Assembly (NCBI RefSeq): GCF_030297155.1
Contig: NZ_AP028067.1
Coordinates: forward strand, 868,001 to 932,000
DNA length: 64,000 nt
Reading direction: 5' to 3'
Source: Vibrio sp. FE10
GTDB lineage: Bacteria; Pseudomonadota; Gammaproteobacteria; Enterobacterales; Vibrionaceae
Made by a program: the position numbers and the translations under genes. Under the pieces are notes generated by a model that made no database searches, was not told the DNA's origin, and saw only the letters and a list, made by a program, of their open reading frames with translations. Numbering within the stretch: the first letter of the stretch is position 1; each line of letters begins with the position of its first letter. Positions 10,019 to 18,172 of this stretch are shown here, in pieces.

Positions 10019-10740
10019 ACTAAGCCTCCATTGACTGAAATCACTTGGCGAGTGACGTAGCCTGCAATATCAGACATTAGGTAGCTGACTAGGCCGGCGA
10101 CTTCTTCTGGCTCGCCCATACGGCGCAGTGGCACTTGAGGGAGCGCATGGTCTTTTACGTGCTCATCGACCATACCGGTATCAATTAAGCCTGGAGCGAC
10201 ACAGTTTACCGTGATCTTGCGTTTTGCTAGCTCTAAAGCCAGAGACTTAGTTGCGCCAATCACGCCCGCTTTTGCTGCGGCATAGTTGGTTTGACCGCGA
10301 TTACCCATGATGCCGGATACCGACGCCAGAGTAACGATTCGACCGCCTTTGCGTTTTTGAACCATTGGCATCACGCACGGATGAAGTACGTTGTAGAAGC
10401 TGTCGAGGTTGGTATGGATAACGCCATCCCACTCTTCTTCCGTCATGGCTGGGAATGCTGTATCACGAGTAATTCCGGCATTATTTACAACACCATAGTA
10501 AGCGCCATGCTCGGCAATATCAGACTCAAGCTTTTCGCGACACTCGCTGCGGTTGCTGATATCAAATTGGATAAGACGTCCTGCGCCACCTAACTCAGTG
10601 ATCGACTTTAATGTGTCTTCAGCACCTTGCTTGTCACCCATGTAGTGAACGGCGATTTCAAATCCATCTTTCGCGAGTTGAATAGCGATCGCTTTACCAA
10701 TGCCTTTGCTGGCTCCGGTGACTAAAACCTGACGGGTCAT
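10015..10740 (-). CDS. apeQ: APE 3-ketoacyl-ACP reductase (FabG-like SDR)
   Basis: This short-chain dehydrogenase of 241 residues has the NADPH motif TGASKGIG near the N-terminus, NNAG, the catalytic Ser in TLASVSG and the YAAAK Tyr/Lys pair. It should reduce the beta-keto group after each condensation. It overlaps apeR and apeP by 4 bases on each side. Length and motifs are standard for FabG. The specific role in aryl polyene synthesis comes from context. Confidence 0.9.
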   Translation of the reverse strand: MTRQVLVTGASKGIGKAIAIQLAKDGFEIAVHYMGDKQGAEDTLKSITELGGAGRLIQFDISNRSECREKLESDIAEHGAYYGVVNNAGITRDTAFPAMTEEEWDGVIHTNLDSFYNVLHPCVMPMVQKRKGGRIVTLASVSGIMGNRGQTNYAAAKAGVIGATKSLALELAKRKITVNCVAPGLIDTGMVDEHVKDHALPQVPLRRMGEPEEVAGLVSYLMSDIAGYVTRQVISVNGGLV

Positions 10741-11201
10741 GATGGGCTCCTAGTTTTCATTTCTTGTAATTTTTGTTCGGTTGGCACGTAGACGTTGAGT
10801 TGGCATTGAGCCACTAACTCACCTTGGTCTTCGACTCTGGCAGTAAACACGGCCATGCCACTGTCTTCCATCAGTTGCTCGGCGTAGATATCAAGGGTCT
10901 GACCTTGAGTAAATTCATCACACAGTGACTTGTAGCGACGAGAACCCAGTAAGAATCCGATTGGGGGAGTGGTGCCGTTTTTCAGGGCATGGTATCCAGA
11001 CCACGCAGCAACAGATTGCGCCATAAACTCGATACCCACATAAGCTGGTACCGTTTGAGATTCGGCGTCAAAGAATAGGTTGTGCGCGCCAATATCGACC
11101 TGACAGTGGATCGACAACGCCTCTACGTTGATAGCACGATCGATTAATATCATCGGATCATCGTGTGGGAGAAGTTGGTCTACAGAAGGGATATCAGTCA
11201 T
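10737..11201 (-). CDS. apeP: APE 3-hydroxyacyl-ACP dehydratase subunit (hotdog fold)
   Basis: The 154-residue hotdog-fold protein has a FabA/FabZ-like active-site His in LLPHDDPMILIDR and an acidic residue in YVGIEFMAQSVAAW. With ApeI it is expected to form the dehydratase that leaves the trans double bond of the polyene. It overlaps apeQ by 4 bases and apeO by 8. The pairing with ApeI is known for the pathway in other bacteria and is inferred here. Confidence 0.87.
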   Translation of the reverse strand: MTDIPSVDQLLPHDDPMILIDRAINVEALSIHCQVDIGAHNLFFDAESQTVPAYVGIEFMAQSVAAWSGYHALKNGTTPPIGFLLGSRRYKSLCDEFTQGQTLDIYAEQLMEDSGMAVFTARVEDQGELVAQCQLNVYVPTEQKLQEMKTRSPS

Positions 11202-12393
11202 TTACTACACCAAAAATCAGGCTAATGTTGTTGCCACCAAAAGCGAACGAGTTGCTTAAGATGTTCTTTACTTTAAGTTTCTGCGCATAGTTTACCAAAT
11301 CAATCTCAATATCTTCAGCTTTATCCTGACATTTTTGTAAGGGAAGCGGTAAGTCATATTTCAAAATATGCCACGCAATTGCAGCCTCAATCGCACTAGC
11401 TGCACCAAGAGTATGCCCGGTGAGTGGCTTGGTTGAGCTAACGGGAACCTTGTTTGCAAAAATACGGTGAATGGCTTTGCTTTCCATTGAATCATTGAGT
11501 GGCGTCGCAGTACCGTGAGCATTGATGTAACCGATGTCTTCTGCTTGTAACTGCGCAGAATCTAACGCCTTTTGCATAGCTTGCTCCGCACCATTTCCCT
11601 CAGGGTGAGGCGCTGAAATGTGGTGTGCATCAGAGCTGTCACCACAGCCTAATAAGGCGATGTTCGACGTGTTTGGGGTTGTATTGATATCAGTTGGTTT
11701 GGTCTTGCTGAGTAACATAAACGCTGCCGCTTCACCGATGTTGATGCCATTTCGAGAGGCACTAAACGGCTTACAATGTGTGGTCGAAAGGGCTTCCAGG
11801 CCATGAAAACCATTGAGCGTCAGCTTACATAAGGTGTCTACACCTCCAACCAACACAGCATCGGCTATTCCAGAATCTAACAAGCGTTGAGCGGTCAAAA
11901 ATACACGGCCACTGGACGAGCAAGCGGTCGATATCGCATAGCTCGGTCCTGTTAATGCACAATGTTGGCTAACAAACTCAGAGGTATTGCCTAACTCTTG
12001 CTTTGAATAATGGTAATGCTCAGGAAACTCACCGTGTGCCAGTTTATGTTTGAAAGCCGCTTCGCCGTCCGAGATACCCGAGGTGCTGGTGCCTATAACC
12101 ACAGCAATCCTATCTGCGCCAAATTGTGATTTTGCTTGTTCGATAGAACCATTGATTTGATTAAGAGCTGACAGCGCCAGTTGATTGTTGCGAGTGGCGT
12201 ATTCTGCTTGATCCAATGGGATCGCTGGCAGTTCGCCAACCACCTTACCGACGATAGTGTGCTTACCATCGTTCAGCATATCGCTCACTTCAACCATGTT
12301 TGATTCGCGCGCGCCTTTGAGGCAGTCATGGATGTCAGCAATACTTGAACCTAACGCAGAGTGGAAACCACAGTCTTGGATATAAATAGGCAT
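11194..12393 (-). CDS. apeO: APE beta-ketoacyl-ACP synthase (KS subunit)
   Basis: The 399-residue ketosynthase has a full catalytic set: Cys in STACSSSGR, His in NAHGTATPLND, and Lys/His in SSTKPLTGHTLGAAS. In the aryl polyene pathway this enzyme pairs with the chain-length-factor-like ApeC to elongate the polyene. It overlaps apeP by 8 bases and lies 5 bases after apeN. Together with apeR it gives two complete ketosynthases in one operon. Confidence 0.9.
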   Translation of the reverse strand: MPIYIQDCGFHSALGSSIADIHDCLKGARESNMVEVSDMLNDGKHTIVGKVVGELPAIPLDQAEYATRNNQLALSALNQINGSIEQAKSQFGADRIAVVIGTSTSGISDGEAAFKHKLAHGEFPEHYHYSKQELGNTSEFVSQHCALTGPSYAISTACSSSGRVFLTAQRLLDSGIADAVLVGGVDTLCKLTLNGFHGLEALSTTHCKPFSASRNGINIGEAAAFMLLSKTKPTDINTTPNTSNIALLGCGDSSDAHHISAPHPEGNGAEQAMQKALDSAQLQAEDIGYINAHGTATPLNDSMESKAIHRIFANKVPVSSTKPLTGHTLGAASAIEAAIAWHILKYDLPLPLQKCQDKAEDIEIDLVNYAQKLKVKNILSNSFAFGGNNISLIFGVVND

Positions 12394-12398
12394 AGTGT

Positions 12399-13022
12399 TC
12401 AGCTCTTACTTGGATTATCGACAATCGTTGAGTTCAACGTTTGTATGGTGATGGTGTAGCCTTGGGTCAAATGTTTGAAAACAATGTTGCCCGTGGTTTT
12501 GTGTGTTCCGGGCTCTGCTTGGTAATCAATTTGAATAATTGCCTGTTGGTTTTCATCAAACACGGTGCGGCTGTTTTCTGTGTCGACCAAGTGCCAGCCG
12601 ATGCCTTGCAAAGGCTGCGCCCATGCTTCAATTGGCCATAGAGTTAGCATTAAATTAAATAACACCTGATCGGGTTGTGGCAGGGTTGCGCCAAGACCGG
12701 ATAGAACTTGAGTCTCAATCGCTTGGTTCTGATATTGCAGCGATAAAATGCGCGTTCCCCAAGAGGAAAAACCCGCTAAAACGACTTTATCCAGTGTGAC
12801 TTCGACTTGAACAGGCAATTGCTGGGTGTCGTCTTGCCATGTTGCGCTGATCAACTGGCTTGCCGTAAATGAATATCCCAGCTCCGCAGGCTGCGGCAAG
12901 GCCAGCTCGGTATCTTTATCGATTGAGACACTTGCGCCAGATGGCTGTTGAGACACCATCGAACAAGCACTGAGTAATAAGCCCAATACTACGGCGAGCG
13001 CTATCTTGATTGTTTTGTTCAT
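12399..13022 (-). CDS. apeN: APE lipoprotein, DUF3261 type
   Basis: The 207-residue lipoprotein has a signal ending LGLLLSAC (Cys20). The mature part is beta-rich without a catalytic motif that I recognise, and matches in place and size the DUF3261 lipoprotein of aryl polyene operons. It probably sits on the inner face of the outer membrane and helps receive or hold the polyene lipid with ApeL and ApeM. It overlaps apeM by 4 bases. Confidence 0.8.
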   Translation of the reverse strand: MNKTIKIALAVVLGLLLSACSMVSQQPSGASVSIDKDTELALPQPAELGYSFTASQLISATWQDDTQQLPVQVEVTLDKVVLAGFSSWGTRILSLQYQNQAIETQVLSGLGATLPQPDQVLFNLMLTLWPIEAWAQPLQGIGWHLVDTENSRTVFDENQQAIIQIDYQAEPGTHKTTGNIVFKHLTQGYTITIQTLNSTIVDNPSKS

Positions 13023-15391
13023 CTAGAAGCCTTTCGAGAGTTTGATTTTTCCGCGGCTTGTTCGTTGTTAATCGCGAGTGGTGAAAGTAACCATGCTACG
13101 AAAATACCAGTCAGGACGGTAACACCGAAGCTATGAATGGCATGAGTCTGGCTCAATGACAGTAAACCGAATGACAGCAGTGTTGTAAGGCCAGATAAGG
13201 TGATTGCTAGTAAGGTACTCAGTGACTTCTTCTGCTCAGCAAAGAACAGGGTGTAGTCGATACCAATCCCTAAAATCAGAATCAGTCCAAGCAGGTTAAA
13301 TAGATTCAGTGTCGAGCCTAAAATGCCCGTGACCGCTAAACCTGCCACTCCGGCAATCAATGACGGCAACAGCATTAACAGACTTTGCTTCACACCGTAA
13401 CGCCAACCTAACACCATTCCAATAGCCGCAAACGCTATCAATAACAGCTCGGTAATTTTAACTCGGTATTCAGCAAACAGAGATGAGATCTCATCGGCTT
13501 TATTGAGGTACTTCACGCCTTGTTGTTGAGCAAAGCTTGAATCGAGCCATTGAGAGAACAGCTCTGAATTGGTGACATCCTTGATCATAATCACCGACGC
13601 TGCTTGGTTATTGATTGGTTTTAACCAAAGAGGGCGAATAGGCTCTGATACTGGAGACTCCAAAAACTCATTCAGTGTGATCGGTTGGTATTTTGGAAGC
13701 TCTGGGAAGCTCGGCCAACCGAGTGTGGTTTGTAAGGTAGCGCTTTGGTTAGCGTAGAGCTGTTTAACCAACTGATAGTTATCGTGCTGCTCTTGCTCGC
13801 TGGGCAGGTGTTGATTGACGCTGCGATAGCCAGAGATACCTTGCTGATCGAACAACGAATCTAACTCAGAGCTGATCAACGCTAATTTGTTCAGTAACGC
13901 CTGATTACTTTTCGCAGTCACCAACAGCATGTTCTGAGCACTGCCTAGTCCGGAGATCTCAGAGATAGCTTGCTCTTGTTGTTTGAGTTGGTCAGGCATC
14001 GCCTGCAGTTGTCGAATATCGTCGTCGTAACGAACTTGGCTGATTGACGCCACGCTAATCACGGTGACGACGAGCGGTAAGCCGATTCTGAACTTAGGTT
14101 TGCTCCATAAGTTTAGCCATGCATGCCATAGGTTCGCTAACGGAAGTTCGCGTTGTTGACTCGGTTTGAAGGCCAATACTGGATACCAACACACCACACT
14201 GGCGTAAGCGGCGATAAGTCCAATAGATGAGAACAAAGCAAGCTGCTGTAAGCCAGGGAAAGGAGCCACCAGCAGACCTAAATAACCTATCAAGCTAGTA
14301 AGTAGCCCTAAGGTAATCGCAATGAAGATATGCTTTAGTCCTTTATCACTCTGCCAGTGATTACCCGCAGCCAAGCGGTCAGTGAGATAGTGAAAAGAGT
14401 AATCAATGGATACGCCAATCAAGCTGGCACCAAACACTAAGCTAAACAGATGGATCTTGCCGAAGATCGCGACCGTGCTTGCCAGTGCAACCAATAATCC
14501 TGTGCTGATGGAGAGCAAAGATAAGGCAAGCGGCAGGGCGCTACGAAACGTTAGCCACACCAATAAAATTACACCCGCTAATGATCCTAAACCAATGGTG
14601 CTGATTTCAGACTTTGCACTTTGAGTACCGTAATTGGCATAGAACACCACGCCAGTGTGCTGAACTTTGACGTCAAATTGCTTCTCTATGTCTCGTTCTA
14701 AAGCGTCAAGTGCTGGAAGTTGCTCTTGAATAGCCAAGCTGTAGGGAGAGCCTGCTAATGTTGCAGTAACCAAAATGTGTGACTGATCTTGCGATTGCGC
14801 CGTTAGGTAGCCCTCTTTAATGCCAAAGTTGCTCGAACGGGTACCAACGGCACTGATATAGTCACGAAATAACAGAAATGGATCTAGAGTTAGCTCGGTC
14901 GCAGTGACTCCTGAGAAAGGGTTGTATAGCGACTGAATCACATTCTGCGCGCGAGACTCTGGGGAATGGGTCAGTGTTTCTTTTTGCTGCTCCGTTAGCA
15001 GTTGAGCTCGGTGACGAAAATAGAAGTCACTCCATTGGCTTTGCGTGCTGGCGTTGATCTTGCCTTGAACGTGTTTGAAGAGTGTTTGTTTTCCGGTGAA
15101 GGAGTTTTGATTGAGCGATTTCTCAAATGCTTTGGTTGCCGCCATGGTGTTCTTGATGTCAGGGCTGCTCAAGATGAACACCACTTGCTCACTCATGGAG
15201 TTAGAAATCTGCTGAAAGGCTTGCTCGACCATGGGATCTTGCTGGTTTTCTGGCAGCAATTTCATGATGTTGCTTTCAATAGGTACTGAAGAAGAAAAAG
15301 CGAACTGTTTGATCAACAGTCCGCTAAATAGCACCACGACAACTAGCCAGACAAGGGCAAGCTTAGAGTTGAAATTGTTGCGCTTCGGCAT
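13019..15391 (-). CDS. apeM: APE exporter of the MMPL/RND family
   Basis: This 790-residue inner-membrane protein has the RND/MMPL plan: one N-terminal membrane helix, a large periplasmic domain, a block of five helices, then the same arrangement repeated. The long hydrophobic blocks lie roughly at residues 270-400 and 650-770. The family moves lipids or hydrophobic products across or out of the inner membrane; here the substrate is expected to be the aryl polyene lipid. The start overlaps the end of apeL by 29 bases. Confidence 0.88.
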   Translation of the reverse strand: MPKRNNFNSKLALVWLVVVVLFSGLLIKQFAFSSSVPIESNIMKLLPENQQDPMVEQAFQQISNSMSEQVVFILSSPDIKNTMAATKAFEKSLNQNSFTGKQTLFKHVQGKINASTQSQWSDFYFRHRAQLLTEQQKETLTHSPESRAQNVIQSLYNPFSGVTATELTLDPFLLFRDYISAVGTRSSNFGIKEGYLTAQSQDQSHILVTATLAGSPYSLAIQEQLPALDALERDIEKQFDVKVQHTGVVFYANYGTQSAKSEISTIGLGSLAGVILLVWLTFRSALPLALSLLSISTGLLVALASTVAIFGKIHLFSLVFGASLIGVSIDYSFHYLTDRLAAGNHWQSDKGLKHIFIAITLGLLTSLIGYLGLLVAPFPGLQQLALFSSIGLIAAYASVVCWYPVLAFKPSQQRELPLANLWHAWLNLWSKPKFRIGLPLVVTVISVASISQVRYDDDIRQLQAMPDQLKQQEQAISEISGLGSAQNMLLVTAKSNQALLNKLALISSELDSLFDQQGISGYRSVNQHLPSEQEQHDNYQLVKQLYANQSATLQTTLGWPSFPELPKYQPITLNEFLESPVSEPIRPLWLKPINNQAASVIMIKDVTNSELFSQWLDSSFAQQQGVKYLNKADEISSLFAEYRVKITELLLIAFAAIGMVLGWRYGVKQSLLMLLPSLIAGVAGLAVTGILGSTLNLFNLLGLILILGIGIDYTLFFAEQKKSLSTLLAITLSGLTTLLSFGLLSLSQTHAIHSFGVTVLTGIFVAWLLSPLAINNEQAAEKSNSRKASR

Positions 15392-16061
15392 CTGATAATA
15401 CTTCCGGTTGATGGCTTAGCTGGCTAAATTCGATTACCGTACTGTCTCCACGAATCTCCTTTAGCTCAATGCGCTCAATGTCATTGTGTCCTTGCAGCGT
15501 GATGGCTTCAAACACCGCATTCATTGGAGAGCTTTTTGGCGTTAGGGTCAGTGTCCATAACGCGTTCTCTGTACTTGCGCCTGCACTTTCGTCTGAGCTT
15601 AGCTCGTTCGCAGGTTCAAATGACAGAGAGAATTGTTCTTGAAGTTTTTGCGTATCGCCGTGGAATACCGACAAGAAGATATGGCTGAAATAAAACGCCA
15701 TTGGGTTTTCTTTGTCAGTGATGATCTTAGCGGGTTGATCAGCAAACCTTTGGCTCAGCTTGTTATCGGTTAGCACTAGGCTCACAGGAAACGGGGTTAC
15801 TTGCGTCCAAAGCAAGCCACTCGACTTATCTAATAAAAACGAGCCTTGTGACGTCAGAGGTTGGGCGAACATTTCCATATTTCGTGTTTGAGTAAACTCA
15901 CCACGGACAATACTATTTGCGCTCAACACCGTTTGCAGATCTGAAACTGAACCGACGGCAATCGTGCTTTCATTAGCACTTACAAAGCTACTCGCTATCA
16001 TAGGAGCAAGCCCTAGCAGCGCGATGCTAATGTGTTTGCGACTGCTTTTAAACAGACTCAT
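15363..16061 (-). CDS. apeL: LolA-like periplasmic carrier of the APE system
   Basis: The 232-residue protein begins with a signal peptide (MSLFKSSRKHISIALLGLA and on) and has LolA features: FTQTRNMEMFAQPLTSQG and GLLWTQVTPFPVSLVLTDNK. LolA carries lipoproteins through the periplasm. Paralogues in aryl polyene operons are taken to carry the polyene lipid between the exporter ApeM and the outer membrane. It overlaps apeK by 14 bases and apeM by 29. Confidence 0.85.
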   Translation of the reverse strand: MSLFKSSRKHISIALLGLAPMIASSFVSANESTIAVGSVSDLQTVLSANSIVRGEFTQTRNMEMFAQPLTSQGSFLLDKSSGLLWTQVTPFPVSLVLTDNKLSQRFADQPAKIITDKENPMAFYFSHIFLSVFHGDTQKLQEQFSLSFEPANELSSDESAGASTENALWTLTLTPKSSPMNAVFEAITLQGHNDIERIELKEIRGDSTVIEFSQLSHQPEVLSDAEAQQFQL

Positions 16062-16551
16062 GTTTCACCTGCTGTGGATTAGAGGCTTGAGATGGATGCT
16101 CAGCAGCTAGAGGTAAGCAACCGAATTGGTGCCAGTGCTCGACTTTATCGGTAAACACTTTCGGTGAAGCGAAGCACATCTCTTGTTCTTCGATGGTCAC
16201 TGCAACCTGCATGGTGTGGGCGCGTGTCATGCGAGCGCCTGTGTTGGCATCATGAATCTCGTAATCAACGCGCAAGCGATTTTCCCATTCGGTCAATTTG
16301 GCCGTTACCTTAATCTGATGATTAAACGGTATCGCCTTGATGTATTTCACACGCGTGTCGATGATTGGCCACATGTAGCCAGAATCCTTCATCTCATGAT
16401 AGTTGTACTCAATCTTATCCATCATGATGCGCCTTACTTCTTCAAAAAATCGGAAGTAATTGCCGTGATAGATCACGCCCATTGGGTCGGCATCTTGGAA
16501 TGAGGTAATCAGAGTCACCTCAGATTGTAATGGATGAAGGATTTCAGACAT
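16048..16551 (-). CDS. apeK: APE acyl thioesterase (4HBT hotdog)
   Basis: The 167-residue protein has a 4-hydroxybenzoyl-CoA thioesterase-like active site: DADPMGVIYHGNYFRFFEE, with the Asp/Gly/Tyr pattern of the YbgC branch. It may release the finished chain or clear misloaded acyl carrier proteins. It lies 73 bases downstream of the ammonia-lyase gene, the gap holding short direct repeats. Confidence 0.85.
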   Translation of the reverse strand: MSEILHPLQSEVTLITSFQDADPMGVIYHGNYFRFFEEVRRIMMDKIEYNYHEMKDSGYMWPIIDTRVKYIKAIPFNHQIKVTAKLTEWENRLRVDYEIHDANTGARMTRAHTMQVAVTIEEQEMCFASPKVFTDKVEHWHQFGCLPLAAEHPSQASNPQQVKHESV

Positions 16552-16586
16552 AAATCGCTCTCAACAATATTGCGTAAAGGGTTGGC

Positions 16587-16636
16587 TACTTTATGAGGTT
16601 AACTACTTTATTAAGTTAACTACTCTATGAGTAAAG
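16587..16636. repeat. Three imperfect 17-bp tandem repeats between lyase and apeK
   Basis: TACTTTATGAGGTTAAC and TACTTTATTAAGTTAAC (16587-16620), followed by a third, diverged copy that runs over the lyase stop codon. The gap has no other visible feature. Confidence 0.6.
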
Positions 16637-18172
16637 TGACCAATGCTGACTTTGAATACGAGAAATAAAGTGGCGTAGATCGCCTTCAAGCGGGCGATCC
16701 TCGACAATAAACTCAAACTCTTTCAGAACTTCGTCGCGAATGTGCTTGAGGTTATCACTCATGTGGTGCTCATCAAGCTCATTGTGGCGCTTACGAAGCT
16801 CAAGCGCTTGTGTACCCGCGAGAAGTGATGCTGCCGCAACTTGTTCAGTCAGTTCAAGAACGCGCAAACAATCACGAGCCGCGATGGTGCCCATGCTGAC
16901 TTTGTCTTGGTTGTGGCACTCGGTTGAACGAGAGAACACACTTGCTGGCATCGTGTGTTTCAATGCCTCTGCTGTCCAAGCTGAAACGCCAATCTGTACC
17001 GCTTTGAAACCGTGGTTGATTGGTTTACGTTCGCCTTCAGCACCCGTTAGGTTAAATGGTAAGCCGTTATTGAACTTGTAGTCCATTAACTGTGCCATTT
17101 GGCGATCTAGTAGGTCTGCAAGATTGGCTACTGCTGTTTTTAGCGTGTCCATTGCCATTGCGATATGGCCACCGTAGAAGTGTCCACCGTGCAGTACGCG
17201 CTCATTGTCGCCATCGATAATTGGGTTGTCGTTGGCGCTGTTTAGCTCGTTCTCGATCATTTGGCGAAGCCAAGGCAGAGAGTCTTGAACCACACCGATA
17301 ACATGTGGAGCACAACGCAGCGAGTAACGGTCTTGCAGGCGATCACTGTTACGTGGCGGGCGATCTGCTTGTAAGTCATCACGCAGCCATGCAGCGACTT
17401 GTTGTTGACCCGGATGAGGCTTCACTGCAAACAAAGCTTCATCGAAATGGAAATCGTTGCCTTGCATACCCACAGACACCATTGCCGTGATTTTAGTCGA
17501 TAGCTGAGCTAGGTATTCTGCACGTTTGTAGGCAATACAAGCCAGCGCTGTCATTACTGATGTGCCATTCATCAATGCCAAGCCTTCTTTTGGCTTAAGC
17601 TTGATAGGGCTGATGCCCAGTTCTTTGTAGACGTCACTAGTAGGGCGAACTTCGCCTTTGTAGATAACATCGCGCTCACCGATGAGTGCGGCCGCCAGAT
17701 AAGACAGCGGCGTTAAATCGCCACTGGCACCAACCGACCCTTCTTGAGGAATACGCGGTGAGATGTCTTGGTTAATCAGAGTAACAATCTGGTTGAGCAA
17801 ATCATGAGTCACACCAGAGACACCTTGTGACAGAGAACACAGGCGTGTTGCTAATACTGCACGAGATTGCTCGTGAGACAGTATTTCACCTAAACCACAG
17901 CCGTGAAAACGTGTTAAATGCAGCGGTAGCTCGTCAACTAGGTTCGGCGGAATCGCAACGGTACATGAGTCACCGTAGCCCGTTGTCACACCATAGATCA
18001 CGCCTTCTTCTTTCAATAGGCGTTCTAAAAAAGCGACACCGCGGTCGATTTTTGATGTGAACTGGTTACTTGAGTTCATCGAGGCTTTTGCGCCTTGTGA
18101 GATAGCGACAACGTCCTCGATAGTGAGGCGTTCGGCACCAAAGGTGATGCTATTTGGATTCTTTTTCGTCAT
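16625..18172 (-). CDS. MIO-type aromatic amino acid ammonia lyase (histidine/tyrosine lyase family) of the APE operon
   Basis: The 515-residue protein belongs to the HAL/PAL/TAL family. The self-made MIO cofactor comes from Ala149-Ser150-Gly151 in GSVGASGDLTP; the active-site Tyr60 is in GVIYGVTTGYG. The residue pair that sets substrate choice reads Phe89-His90 (TRFHGCG), not the Ser-His usual in histidine lyases or the Phe-Leu of phenylalanine lyases. In an aryl polyene operon it should make 4-coumarate or a related phenylpropenoic acid as the aryl starter. It overlaps apeJ by 23 bases. hutH is less likely because no other hut genes are present and the dyad differs. Confidence 0.85.
   Translation of the reverse strand: MTKKNPNSITFGAERLTIEDVVAISQGAKASMNSSNQFTSKIDRGVAFLERLLKEEGVIYGVTTGYGDSCTVAIPPNLVDELPLHLTRFHGCGLGEILSHEQSRAVLATRLCSLSQGVSGVTHDLLNQIVTLINQDISPRIPQEGSVGASGDLTPLSYLAAALIGERDVIYKGEVRPTSDVYKELGISPIKLKPKEGLALMNGTSVMTALACIAYKRAEYLAQLSTKITAMVSVGMQGNDFHFDEALFAVKPHPGQQQVAAWLRDDLQADRPPRNSDRLQDRYSLRCAPHVIGVVQDSLPWLRQMIENELNSANDNPIIDGDNERVLHGGHFYGGHIAMAMDTLKTAVANLADLLDRQMAQLMDYKFNNGLPFNLTGAEGERKPINHGFKAVQIGVSAWTAEALKHTMPASVFSRSTECHNQDKVSMGTIAARDCLRVLELTEQVAAASLLAGTQALELRKRHNELDEHHMSDNLKHIRDEVLKEFEFIVEDRPLEGDLRHFISRIQSQHWSLYS

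Noticed and set aside
16625..18172. Gene as hutH of histidine degradation
   Set aside because: No hutU, hutI, hutG or hutC is nearby, it overlaps apeJ, and its selectivity pair is not Ser-His.
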